Source: PALSA-1440 sp050011195 (lineage in GTDB: Bacteria; Verrucomicrobiota; Verrucomicrobiia; Limisphaerales; UBA8199). Taken from it: DNA of 60,393 nucleotides. Shown one piece after another: positions 9,287 to 19,533 of the stretch. The notes below the pieces were generated by a model. It was not told the DNA's origin. It saw only the letters and a list, made by a program, of their open reading frames with translations, and did no database searches. The first letter of the stretch is position 1; each line of letters opens with the position of its first letter. The position numbers and the translations under genes are program-made. The stretch spans positions 1 to 60,393 of the forward strand of contig JBEKJO010000015.1 of assembly GCA_050011195.1 (NCBI GenBank). Reading direction: 5' to 3'.

Positions 9287-9904
9287 TTACGGCTGTGTGG
9301 CAGCGGCGTAGGTGGTGTGCTGGGTCAGCCATAAGGCATCGTTGTAATCAGCCGTAGGTTTATTGAAGGTTGAACCAGCACAGGAAACGGGCGAGGCAAA
9401 GGCGTCGCCGAGCCATTTATGTATCTCGGCGTGTCCGTCGGCAAATCCGAAACCACAAGCGCGATTGTGAACTTGAGAAGGATTATCGTCCACCCCAATT
9501 GAGTTTGGTGTCACCGAGGCCATGAGCACTTCGAAATACTCGTCGTTAATGGTGGCAGGCTTCTCGTCCAGGAAAACGAAGTGTACGTTATCGTCCACAT
9601 AGAGCATCCAGGCCAGGGTCATCTGCTTCTGATTATTCAAGCAGTAAATGCCTTGCGCTTTCAGCTTCGATTTGCTCAAGGCCGGCAATAAAAGGGCCGC
9701 CAGGATGGCAATAATGGCGATGACGACCAGCAGTTCAATCAAGGTGAAGGCGGGGCGAGCCTCCCGGCTCCCGGCCAACCCGCGCGCATTTTGCGCGCGC
9801 CGGGCACAGTCTCCCCGAACAGCAATTTGGCCGGAGGCGAGGCGGTCCGGGCAACACGACCGACCGGAATGGACACCACTGGAGGCGATGAATCCGGAGT
9901 TCAC
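9287..9904 (-). CDS. Prepilin-type (H-X9-DG) pseudopilin-like protein, apparently internally shortened
   Basis: 205 residues with a GTG start at 9904. The type IV/II secretion cleavage signal RPAFTLIELLVVIAIIAIL is at about residues 50-68, followed by KLKAQGIYCLNNQKQMTLAW and the C-terminal HNRACGFGFADGHAEIHKW block that defines the H-X9-DG group. Family members usually have about 100 more residues between the YVDDN element and VFLDE. Here these are only three residues apart (YVDDNVHFVFLDE) with the frame kept, which suggests an in-frame internal deletion. The N-terminal stretch before the cleavage site is unusually long, so the true start may be further in. Likely role: a surface or secretion-linked pseudopilin of unknown cargo. 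Confidence 0.75.
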   Translation of the reverse strand: MNSGFIASSGVHSGRSCCPDRLASGQIAVRGDCARRAQNARGLAGSREARPAFTLIELLVVIAIIAILAALLLPALSKSKLKAQGIYCLNNQKQMTLAWMLYVDDNVHFVFLDEKPATINDEYFEVLMASVTPNSIGVDDNPSQVHNRACGFGFADGHAEIHKWLGDAFASPVSCAGSTFNKPTADYNDALWLTQHTTYAAATQP

Positions 9905-10184
9905 AGGTCTATGGGCAGTTCTTCTATGACTACAATAAAGGCGAATTGATCAGTTGTCAATTACGTGTACTGCATTCAAAATTGAGTCGTAACAGAATGA
10001 GTTTTACCAATTCCAGAGCGCAATGCAACACTTTTTTGCATTTTTTGCGCCTCCGGGTGGTGGATGTTCCAGGCACCAAGGCCAAGGCTGATGAGGCCGA
10101 GAATTACCTCGGCGGGGGTGGGGAGGGGGGCTGGCAGGCAGGGAACGAGCTGCCCAGGTTGGCGCAGCCGAGTTTTTGCCCGGG
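9905..10184. other. Noncoding gap upstream of pseudopilin gene
   Basis: 280 bp. A 6-bp hairpin GCCGAG/CTCGGC at 10096-10113 lies about 70 bp past the stop of the broken gene on the minus strand, without a T-run. Otherwise I see nothing definite; the pseudopilin promoter is presumably here. Confidence 0.4.
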
Positions 10185-13100
10185 TCAGGGCAGGATTGCA
10201 AGCCGGTAAAAGCACTGAGCGAGAGCCGTAAGGCTGTTGGTGATGGTGACGGGCGCGCCGGTGCCGGGGATAGGCGCTCCGAGCGGGGACCAGGAAGCCG
10301 CACTCAGGTTGGTTGTGCATTGGAACTGATAGCTGAAGCCCGCGACGGTGGGGCAGGAGAGGAGGAAATTGGTTCCGCTGGCCAGGGCAGTCAACGGCGG
10401 GGAGGACAGACCGGCGGACCAAAGGGAAGCGGAGAAGGTCAAGTCATCGATCGCAATGCCCTGTCCCTTGCCGGTCGGATCCGTCATCTGCCAGACGAGC
10501 CAAAGGGCGGCGCCCGGGGGCCAGTCGGCAATGGTCTGGTTGGTCACCGCGAGGGAGAGCTGGTTGGCTGGCTGGGTGCCATCCAAGGGGCTGAAAACGC
10601 CCGTCGGAAAGGCCACGTTCAATCCGGGCAACGCCGTGCCGCCAGTGGTGGGAAAGGAATTGGTGCCCGTCGGATCGACGAGGCAGGAGAAGGCGAGTGT
10701 CTTCGGGCTGGGCTGTTGGCGCCACAATTCGCCGGTATAACTGAGGGTCATCTCGTTGATCGTGTTGGTTGTTTCGTTAATGAGTTTAAGTCCGAAGGCG
10801 GTCGGGCCGGTGGAACTGGTCGCCAAGAGGCCGAGCGCGCGATTGGTGGCGGCGCTGGTGGTCGGGCCGAAACTGATGATGCCGCCGGTGCTTTGATCAC
10901 CGGCGCTGGCGCCCGCTTTCATGGCCAGCGCGGCCGAACCGTACCAGCCGGACATGGTGTTTGCCAGGCCCAGCCCGCCGGCAGCAGCGGCCGAAATGGG
11001 AGCGGCGAAATTGAGCGGGTTATCCAGGGAGTAGGTCACACCATTGATCGTCACCGGGTTGGCAGTGTTGACAGTAGTGGTCCCCGGATTGGGCAGCGAA
11101 TCGAAATTCTGCGTGTAGAGTGCGCCGAGGGCATAGTAGCCGACGGCGTAGGAAAAGGCGCCATTGTTCGGGCCGCCGGGAGTCGCGTAAAAGAAGGCCT
11201 GCCGGTTGAAGCTCTGTCCGTCGGGCAAGGAGCCGTAGGAATAATTGGAGGGAATGTTGGCGTAATCCACATAATCAAGCACCTGCGGCTGGTTGTCATA
11301 GAGGCGGCTCAAAGCGATCGAACCGGAAGCCGGCGGCAAGGTGAAACTGGCATGCAATTCACTCAAGCCAGAGAGCGCGGTTTGGCCGTCGGCAAAGATG
11401 ACTTCGAACTGGCCGGGATTGACGACGGCACCGGCGGGGAAGGCCCAGTTGGTGAGATTGGCGTAGGAGGAGGAGAGAAACAGGCCGTTGCAGGAAACCA
11501 CGTTGGTGGTGGGATTGTAAACTTCGAGCCACGGTGTGCGCTGGCCGGCGCGGTTGGTGATGCCGTTGAGGTTGAGCGGCTCGAGCTCATTGATCCAGAG
11601 CGGAGGGAAGGCCGGCAAAGTGGTTTCGGTCAAATTCGTGGCATCCGGCGTGGGGGGCGCGGTGGACCAATTGCCTGCGCGCCAATTGTCCTGGCGCGGG
11701 TCAATCAACTGCAACGAGCCGCCCTGGCTGTTGGCCGCCGCCGGCCAGGGGGGCGCGGAGCTGTATTGGACTTCCGCTACGACCGCGCCGCCGGGTTGCG
11801 CCAGGGCCAGCAGCGTGACGCCATTGGTCGCGAGCACGTCTTCGCCGAATGTGTCGAACACCAGATTTGTCGCCCCATAAGCGGCGGCAAAGGCGGGACC
11901 ATTGGCCGCCAGGACCAGAAAACCATTGGGAGCGATGGACGCTCCCGACGGGAACGTGTAATTGAGGCCCTGAAATTGCCAGCCGGAGAGATCGAAGGTC
12001 AGATTGGACGAGGTGTTGAAAAGCTCGACAAATTGCGCGCCGGGGACGCCGGGGTTGTACATGATCTCGTTGATGACCACCTGTCCGGACGGCGAGGGCG
12101 CGCTCCCGGCATAGGCCACCACCAGATTGGTAGCGGCGCCACTAACCGGCTGGCCGTGAATGTCCACGCCATTGATAACTTGCGGGACTGTTGAGGCCGG
12201 CGATGAAGGCCAGATTGTCACCCAGGTGCTCGACGCGGGATTGCGGCGCGCTGGTGAAGGCTAAGGGTGCCAGCACGGTCAAAGCCGCCGGTGCGCTGGT
12301 GACGGCGCCGTTCACATTGCTCACCACGACCGAGTAATTGCCCGCCTCCGCGTAAGTAATGCCGGCGACGGTCAGATTGGAGGTGATGGAGCCCGAGACG
12401 GTTGCTCCGTCGGCCAAGACGCCATCCGACAGGTGGCTGCCATTGAAAAGCCAGCGATAAGCAAAGGGCGCAGTTCCGCCGGCGAGAACAGAAAAGGAAG
12501 CCGTGCCAAGGTAGTAGGTGGTGACATTTTGCGGCGGAGAAATAATTCGCGGGTCGGCAGCGGTGACAGTCAGCGTGGCGATGGAACTGGAAACCGACCC
12601 CAGGGCGTTGCTGGCTATTACGCTATAAAAGCCGGCGCTGACGGCCGTGACGCCGGTGAGGATAAGATTGCTGGTGGCGGCGCCGGATATATTTGCGTCG
12701 TTGGTTAGATTCACACCCCCTTGCTTCCATTGATAAGAGACAGCGGAACCGCCCGCAACCGCCACCGCTTGCAGGGTGACGGTTGCGCCGGCGGCAGCAT
12801 TCTGGCTGACCGGTTGGCTGGCGAATTCCGGGCCGCCGGTGACGAAACTCCAGGTGGTGCCGATGCGCAGATCGCTGAGAAGGATGGAACCTCACAAAGT
12901 ATTGCCAGCGCGGTTGTAGAGAAAGAAGTTGGCCGCCTGGCCGACTTCATTGCTGCTGGCCGCCGTGATGGTGATGTTGGTGGTCACGGCGGGCGGCGTG
13001 GCGGCGCCAAAACTCGCGGCGGCGGGATCGACCCAGAGATTGGCGTTGTCATTATTGCCGTTGATGCCGAATTCGTAGTCAACAACAACGAACAGGACGG

Positions 13101-13750
13101 TGCTGGGCGCACGAAAAGTCGGGTCAAAACGCTCGGTTGAGCCGCCGCTGTTGTCGGCAATGCCGAGGGCCCAGTTGGTGGACGCGCCGCCCGTGGCCGA
13201 ATTGCCTTCGAGGAACAGTTTGAAACATTTCCCGGGGGGAGCTTGAGGTGGATTGATCGCCGGTAGTGGTGTTGTTGAAGCCGCCGAAATAGATCGGTTC
13301 GGTTCCCGTGGTGGCCAGATCACCGATGCTCGGCACCTCCAGTAAAAATGAGGCGTAAATCTTGTTGGTCACCAGATTGTTCGTGTCCGCCGCGATGATC
13401 CGCGAAAACATCAGGGCGGCGCTGTAGCCGGACGCATTGACCCCCTGGGCCAAGCCGGGAATCAGGACGGCATTGGTGGGGGAGGGCGGTGGAAAAGCGG
13501 CCGGGAACCCGGCATAGGTGAGATTGCTGTTGACGCACATGACCTCGTTTATGGAACCGCCGCTGCCTCCGTTCCAGAACGCCCAGCCTTCGCCGAACGC
13601 ATTGGTTTGGTGATAGAGCGGGGCGCCGTTAGCGTAGGACGTGCCGTTGACAGCCAACCCAACGGCGCTGGAAAAGGGGTCGAATCCGAACAAGGCAAAT
13701 CCGCTGACGCATTGTCCCAACCAGCATAACAATAACAGCGGCTTCTTCAG
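10185..13750 (-). pseudogene. Broken Ig-like/lamin-tail secreted protein gene (two frameshifts, one in-frame TGA)
   Basis: Four pieces read as one protein of about 1190 residues. The first piece (from about 13750 or a TTG at 13732, to near 13240) holds a signal-like KKPLLLLCWLGQCVSGFA and the N-terminal domain. The frame changes at or near a G6 run at 13234-13239. The second piece ends at a TGA at 12892 (NRAGNTL stop), yet the same frame continues at once with GTTWSFVTGGPEFASQP and two Ig-like domains. The frame changes again near 12190-12221. The last piece (to 10185) has two lamin-tail-like domains (VVINEIMYNP...FVELFN; WINELEP...WLEVYN) and a C-terminal module ending CFYRLAILP. The GTTWSFVTGGPEF junction matches the intact gene at 3504-9134, so the two are paralogues. 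Confidence 0.75.
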
Positions 13751-14046
13751 GCTAAGCCTAATTTCATTTTGAGTTCAAAATAAGTCAAGTTTAAACAAGT
13801 CAAGTTTTTTCTCCCCATGAAATATGTTGTGGCAGAAGACAAGAGAGGCGCCTGGAAGCGGATGCTTGATTGCTTGAGAGGTGATTGAAACCACTGTGGC
13901 CGAGGTCATGGAGAGCATCGGCGCACGCGTTGATTGAAGGCGATACTCTGGAAATTCATCGACTGCTGCATAAAGCATTTGACAAACCCCTGTCTTTTCG
14001 AGCACGCTAAGCAAAACGCGGCGGTTTTGACGCCGGAATTAAGGTT
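13751..14046. other. Divergent intergenic region
   Basis: 296 bp between the broken minus-strand Ig gene and the plus-strand GH92 gene. It must hold both promoters. An AAGTCAAGTTTAAACAAGTCAAGTTT stretch at about 13771-13806 contains a near-direct repeat of CAAGTTT. No gene or clear operator is seen. Confidence 0.4.
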
Positions 14047-17000
14047 ATGAGCAGATATGACCATCATCCGCATCCAACCCATCGGGAAAAGCTCCCAATA
14101 CTGGCTTTGACAGCGGGGGCGATCCTGGGGCTGTGCCTGCCGCTCGGGGCTTACCCGCTGCAAACCCTGACGACCAATGTGCAGCCGATAAACGGCACGG
14201 ACAACGGCGGCGACACCTTTCCGGGCGCGGTGGTCCCCTTTGGAATGGTGCAGTGGAGCCCGGACACGACCCCGTCGGAGTCGGGCGGCTACCTCTATAC
14301 GGCCACGCAGATCGTCGGGTTCGGCCTTGATCACCTGAGCGGGGCGGGTTGCGCTTACGGTGGGGACTTTGCCTTCACGCCTATTCCGGGAAGCGTGACA
14401 AGCTCGCCGGCCACCAAAGGCAGCAACGGGAAGACCACTTTTGCCTCGTCCTTTTCGCACGCGAACGAAATCGCCACGCCCGGATACTACTCCGTCCAGT
14501 TCATTAATGGAATTCTCACCGAGCTCACCGCGACGACCAGGACGGGGTTTGGCCGATTCACTTACCCGTCCGGCCATACCGCCAGCATGGTCATAAACGC
14601 CGGAAGCGGCGCCGCAGGAACCATTAACGCCTCGATCCAGATCAACACCAACGGACAGGAAATCAGCGGTTGGACGACCGAGGGCGGTTTCTGCGGCTCG
14701 GGTGAACATCCGACGTTATATTTCGATGCGGTCTTCGACCATGCCTTCGCCACGTACGGCGTGTGGAACGGCACGAATTTGACGGCCAATGGGACGAACG
14801 TCACTGGAGCGCAGACCGGCGTTTACCTCAGTTTCAATTTGCCGAGCGGCGGCGTTGTGCTGGCGAGGACGGCGCTCTCCTATGTCAGCGTCACCAATGC
14901 CCAGGCCAACCTGCAGGCGGAAAGTCCGGCTTCCTCGTTCACGAGTGCCGGCTTCAATGCTATGGCGAGCGCGGCCAGCAACAGTTGGAATGGCTATCTG
15001 AACAAGATTCAGGTGAGCGGCGGGACGCCGGCGGACACGGCGACCTTCTACACGATGATGTACCACGCTTTGCAGGCACCCAGCGTGGTCAGCGACGTCA
15101 ACGGCCAGTACATGGGCTTCGATGGTCAGACGCACACGACCTCCGGATACATCAAGTACGAATTCTTTTCCGGATGGGATATCTACCGTAACGAGTGCCA
15201 GTTCTTGGCCATGATGGATCCCGCGCGCGCCAGCGACATGGCGCAGTCGCTCGTGCAGGATGCTCACGATGGCGGGGCGATGCCGCGCTGGAGCGTTCCC
15301 AATGGGGACACGGGCGTGATGATGGGTGATCCTGCTACGCCGATCATCGCTGGCCTATATGCGTTCGGCGCAACGAATTTTGACACGGCCTCCGCTCTGG
15401 CGGCTATGGTGAAGGCGGCTGTTAATCCGGCGACGGAGGCCCTGAACGGAATCCACGAGCGGGATGCCGAGCGCGACTATCTGAACCTGGGCTACGTTCC
15501 GGAGTTTAAGATTGGGGGGTACGGACCGGTATCGATGACTCTGGAGTATTGCAGCGCCGACTGCGCCCTGGCCCGTTTCGCTCAGGCGCTCGGCGACACC
15601 ACCAACTGCACGTTGGCGATGAATCGCGCCCAAAACTGGCGCAACCTGTTTAATACCAACTCCGCCTACATGCAGATGCGGCGTTCCGACGGCCTCTGGT
15701 CGCCCGGCTTTGTCATCAACAACGAGAGCTACGACAACTATCAGGGCTACGTCGAGGGCACTGCATCCCAGTACACTTGGATGGTGCCATTCAACCTGGC
15801 TTCGCTCATTGATATGATGGGAGGCCCGCAGGCCGCGTCAGCCCGTCTGGACACCTTCTTCACGCTCCTCAACGATGGAACCGGTTCCCAGTACGCCTAT
15901 ATGGGCAATGAGCCGTGCTCGGAGACGCCCTGGATCTACAATTCTCTGGGTGAGCCTTACAAGGCCTCGAGTGTTGTCCGGCAAATCATGACGCAGCTCT
16001 ATTCGACGGCCCCGAGCGGCTTGCCGGGCAACGACGACCTGGGGCAGATGGCGTCGTGGTATGTCCTTGCGGCGCTCGGCCTGCATCCGGAGATCCCGGG
16101 TGACGATGTTCTGGTCCTGAATGGGCCGCTCTTTCCGCAGGCCGTCGTCCATCTGACCGGTGGCGACGTGACCATTACCGGCAGCGGAGCGGGAGACAAC
16201 GCTCCCTATGTACAAAGCTTGACGGTGAACGGCCAGGCGTCCAGCGCGTCCTGGATCCGTTTCGCGAACATCGCCAACGGCGGGACGCTGGCTTTCACCC
16301 TGGGGACCAGCCCGAATACAAATTGGGGTTCAGACCTTTCCATCGCACCGCCTTCCTATATGGATGGAATGACTGCGCCGCTCGCGCAGACCTATTTCTG
16401 GGGAACCGGCCTGGAGTCGGGCGAACCCCAACTCGCTTGGACCAACACAGTAGATGCTGCGCCATACCCGGCGGGCGGCAGCACCAATGTCGGCCCCATT
16501 CTCAGCAGCTTGTCGGGACCGGAGCTGGGGGCCAGAAACGAGAACAGCCAGAGTGGCACCAACGAGATCATGTATTCAGGAATGGCGCTGGGAGGGGCGT
16601 CCGACTATGCATACATGAAGGCCTTCGATCTTAGCGGCCAGAACGTCACCATCTCCCCCGGGATGCACTTTTCCTACTGGGTCTTCCCGCAAAGCCATAC
16701 CAATGACAGTCTGGCGGCGGGGAGCAACAGCGTCTATGTGGCGCTGGATCTGATCTTTACGGACGGAACGAACCTCCGGGATAGCAGCCTGACGGACCAA
16801 CACGGCGTTCGTGTAAATCCCACCAACCAAGGCGGCATACTGGTGCTGGATACCTGGAATTACGTGACGGTCGATATGACACCCCTGGCGGGCAAGACCG
16901 TAAACCGAATCGACCTGGGCTACAATCAGCCCGGCAGTACGGGAGGGTATCGCGGCTATGTGGATGACGTAGCCTTCACCACTCCCGCAAATTGGTTCCC

Positions 17001-18519
17001 AGACAATCTGGCATTAAACCAGCCGGCGAGCGCGGATAGCCAGCAGGCCGGCAATCCAGCCAGCAGCGGCAATGACGGGAATACGGGAACGCGCTGGAGC
17101 GCTAATGACGGCAACGCGAATCATTGGTGGCAAGTGGATTTGGGCGGCATCTGCAACCTGACGGGAGATGAAGTGATCTGGCAGATGAACGGAGTGGTTT
17201 ACGATTACACGGTGACCGTGTCCCTAGACAATGCGAATTGGACAACGGTGGTTAACAAGACGGCGAACACCAGCACCGCCCAGGATCAAGCGGACGTGTT
17301 CATGGCCAGCGGGCGTTATGTGCGGATCACAGTGACTGGGCTGCCTGCGGGCGGCTGGGCCAGTTTCGATGAATTCCGGGTGTTCGGGACGGTAGTAACA
17401 CCGCCGCCGGTTCCGACGGGGCTTGTGGCGTTTGGAGGCTACGGGTTAGCCACCTTGAATTGGGCGGTTTCCGCGGGGGCGACGAGTTACAATGTGAAGC
17501 GTTCGACGAGCAGCGGCGCGGAGACAACCATCGCCAGTCCGACCACAACGAGTTACACTGACACGGGATTGGCCAACGGCACGACGTATTACTACGTGGT
17601 TTCGGCCGTGAATTTACTGGGACAGAGCGGCAATTCCAGCGAGGTGAGTGCCACGCCGGTCACACCGATGCCGGGTTCCTACGAATCCGCGGTTGTGGCC
17701 GATAACCCGCTGGCCTATTGGCCATTGAATGAAACGAATGGCTCGGTCGCTTGCGACCCGGTCGGCGGTCATAACGGAACTTATGTCGGTGGTGTTACCC
17801 TTGCCCAACCGGGTGTGCCATTGTTGGGCTTCGGCTCTCCCAGCTACGCCGTGCTCTTTGACGGAACGTCGGCCTACGTGGACATTCCCGAAGGCCCGTT
17901 CAACATCACCAATGCCATTACCACAATAGCTTGGGTTAATGTTCCAGTCACACCCCATTTTTCGGGAATAATGGGGCACGGCGATAGTTCCTGGCGCATG
18001 AGCGTCAACGCCAGTGGCGATCCGGGCGCTTCTGATGCCAACAAAGGCGACGCGACCAGTCCAACCTCCATTGCTGGCAGCGGTTGGCATATGGTGGCTT
18101 ATACGTACCCCGGAGTTCCCAACGTCAGTAGCAATGGCTCGCTCTACGTGGATGGCGTGCTGAAGGCCAATAACACCGTTCCTACGCTGGCCGGGAACGG
18201 TCTTGATGTTTGGATTGGCGGCTCGCCCGACTATGGAACGGCACGGTTGTTCCCTGGCAGCATTGCTCATGCGGCCATCTTTAGCAATGCTCTCTCGGCC
18301 GCTCAGGTGCTGGCGCTCTATGATGCGAGTTTGGTTGCTCCACCCGTCACGTTAAAGATCGCCCCGGCCGGCACGGGGAGCCTGACTCTCACGTGGTCGC
18401 AAGGCACGCTCCTGCAATCCACCAATGTAATCGGGCCGTGGACCACGAATACGGCGGCTTCGCCTCGCACGGTTGTGCCGACCAATTCCCAAATGTTCTT
18501 TAAGGTGCTGGTGAATTAG
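14047..18519 (+). CDS. Secreted GH92 alpha-mannosidase-like enzyme with F5/8C, Fn3 and LamG modules
   Basis: 1490 residues. An N-terminal hydrophobic export signal lies at residues 16-36. The GH92 catalytic region covers about 40-770. It opens with GGDTFPGAVVPFGMVQW, has HERDAERDYLNLGYVPE, and carries the family motifs GNEP (residues 620-623, the Glu being the expected catalytic acid) and GNDDLGQMASWY (661-672, with the paired Asp residues). A beta-rich spacer follows, then an F5/8 type C (CBM32-like) domain from about 987 with TGTRWSANDG, an Fn3 domain near 1120-1210, a LamG-like domain near 1215-1440, and a short C-terminal module shared with the Ig proteins. GH92 enzymes are calcium-dependent exo-alpha-mannosidases. 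Specificity cannot be read from the sequence. Confidence 0.9.
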   Translation: MSRYDHHPHPTHREKLPILALTAGAILGLCLPLGAYPLQTLTTNVQPINGTDNGGDTFPGAVVPFGMVQWSPDTTPSESGGYLYTATQIVGFGLDHLSGAGCAYGGDFAFTPIPGSVTSSPATKGSNGKTTFASSFSHANEIATPGYYSVQFINGILTELTATTRTGFGRFTYPSGHTASMVINAGSGAAGTINASIQINTNGQEISGWTTEGGFCGSGEHPTLYFDAVFDHAFATYGVWNGTNLTANGTNVTGAQTGVYLSFNLPSGGVVLARTALSYVSVTNAQANLQAESPASSFTSAGFNAMASAASNSWNGYLNKIQVSGGTPADTATFYTMMYHALQAPSVVSDVNGQYMGFDGQTHTTSGYIKYEFFSGWDIYRNECQFLAMMDPARASDMAQSLVQDAHDGGAMPRWSVPNGDTGVMMGDPATPIIAGLYAFGATNFDTASALAAMVKAAVNPATEALNGIHERDAERDYLNLGYVPEFKIGGYGPVSMTLEYCSADCALARFAQALGDTTNCTLAMNRAQNWRNLFNTNSAYMQMRRSDGLWSPGFVINNESYDNYQGYVEGTASQYTWMVPFNLASLIDMMGGPQAASARLDTFFTLLNDGTGSQYAYMGNEPCSETPWIYNSLGEPYKASSVVRQIMTQLYSTAPSGLPGNDDLGQMASWYVLAALGLHPEIPGDDVLVLNGPLFPQAVVHLTGGDVTITGSGAGDNAPYVQSLTVNGQASSASWIRFANIANGGTLAFTLGTSPNTNWGSDLSIAPPSYMDGMTAPLAQTYFWGTGLESGEPQLAWTNTVDAAPYPAGGSTNVGPILSSLSGPELGARNENSQSGTNEIMYSGMALGGASDYAYMKAFDLSGQNVTISPGMHFSYWVFPQSHTNDSLAAGSNSVYVALDLIFTDGTNLRDSSLTDQHGVRVNPTNQGGILVLDTWNYVTVDMTPLAGKTVNRIDLGYNQPGSTGGYRGYVDDVAFTTPANWFPDNLALNQPASADSQQAGNPASSGNDGNTGTRWSANDGNANHWWQVDLGGICNLTGDEVIWQMNGVVYDYTVTVSLDNANWTTVVNKTANTSTAQDQADVFMASGRYVRITVTGLPAGGWASFDEFRVFGTVVTPPPVPTGLVAFGGYGLATLNWAVSAGATSYNVKRSTSSGAETTIASPTTTSYTDTGLANGTTYYYVVSAVNLLGQSGNSSEVSATPVTPMPGSYESAVVADNPLAYWPLNETNGSVACDPVGGHNGTYVGGVTLAQPGVPLLGFGSPSYAVLFDGTSAYVDIPEGPFNITNAITTIAWVNVPVTPHFSGIMGHGDSSWRMSVNASGDPGASDANKGDATSPTSIAGSGWHMVAYTYPGVPNVSSNGSLYVDGVLKANNTVPTLAGNGLDVWIGGSPDYGTARLFPGSIAHAAIFSNALSAAQVLALYDASLVAPPVTLKIAPAGTGSLTLTWSQGTLLQSTNVIGPWTTNTAASPRTVVPTNSQMFFKVLVN

Positions 18520-18601
18520 GCCCTGAGCCAGCGCGTGTAATTTTGAATCGCAGAACGGCACGCGGACAAACCAGTGCCGTCAAAGTCAGGCTCAGGCTCG
18601 G

Positions 18602-19450
18602 TGGGGCCAAGGTGGTGCCATCGTTGAGGCCAAACCTGGGCTGGCGGCAAGGCGTGAGGGGCCGGTGAGGCACAGTTGCGGCGGGGCATGAACGTTGGAG
18701 GAATTCTTCGGCGTTGAGCTGATGCGGCGCAAGGGGCGCGGGATTGCGCTGACGGCAGCCGGGGAGCGGCTAAACGTGCTGGCACGGGAGGGCTTTGCCT
18801 CGCTGCTGGATTTCAAGAGCGGGTGCCAGGGGCTGCCGGTGGAAATTGTGATCGGGGCTGGGGAGAGCATCATTGACTGGGTGCTAATGCCGCGCCTGGG
18901 TGAAGTGCGAAAGAAGCTGCCGAATGTGCGGCTCAAGTTTCTGAACCTGGCCACGAGCGCGGTCGTGCGGCGGCTGGCGGATGGGGTGGTTGATTTTGGG
19001 GTGGTGCGGAAGGATGCGGTGGCGCGTCCGCTGCAATGGGCGTCGCTGGGGGTGATGGGGTATTCGCTGTTTGTGCCTGAGGGGCTGCGGGGCGCAGGGA
19101 CGGGTGCGAAGGCGCTAGAGGCGCTGCCGCTGGCGACTTTGGAAGGGGAAGGGAGCTTTCGAAAGGAGCTTTCAGCTATCGCCCGGAAAAACCGGCTTGG
19201 GTTGAAGATGGAGGTTGAGTGCGCATCGTTTCCGCTGGTGGCGCGGGCTGTGGGGACTGGGAGCGTGGCGGCGATCCTGCCGAGCGTAGCCGCGGTGGAC
19301 CTTGTGCAGCGCGGGGCACAGGAATTGAAGATCGGGATTCTTGACGGGCTAAGGCGCGAGGTCTGCCTGGCGTGGAGTCCGAGACTGCTGAGAATTCGGG
19401 CGGCGTTGGACAGGGCGAGCAAGGTTTTTGCGCAGGCGTTTCGGATTTGA
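18602..19450 (+). pseudogene. LysR-type regulator with decayed DNA-binding domain
   Basis: From a TTG at 18695 the frame gives 251 residues: LEEFFGVELMRRKGRGIALT (end of the LysR recognition region) followed by a complete LysR effector-binding domain (LPRLGEVRKK-type helix, VVDFGVVRKDAV, VGTGSVAAILP). Full-length LysR proteins have about 50 more N-terminal residues with the helix-turn-helix. Upstream in the same frame there is HTH-like sequence (GAIVEAKPGLAARREGPVRHS), but it is interrupted by a TGA at 18689-18691 and seems a few residues short before LEEFF. I infer a decayed regulator. A translated effector-domain-only protein remains possible. Confidence 0.6.
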
Positions 19451-19533
19451 GTGGGGAAGCGTGGCACGTGATGCATGATGCGTGACCAATATGGTTTGAC
19501 CCGGGCAATGGGTCGGCGCAGGATGGACGTGTC

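Noticed and set aside
10176..12194. 672-codon plus-strand frame opposite the broken Ig/lamin-tail gene
   Set aside because: Gly/Arg/Glu-rich shadow; the minus strand has recognisable lamin-tail and C-terminal motifs.
12892..12894. TGA read as selenocysteine or a recoded stop
   Set aside because: No selenocysteine-type context, and the gene has two further frameshifts; decay or error is simpler.
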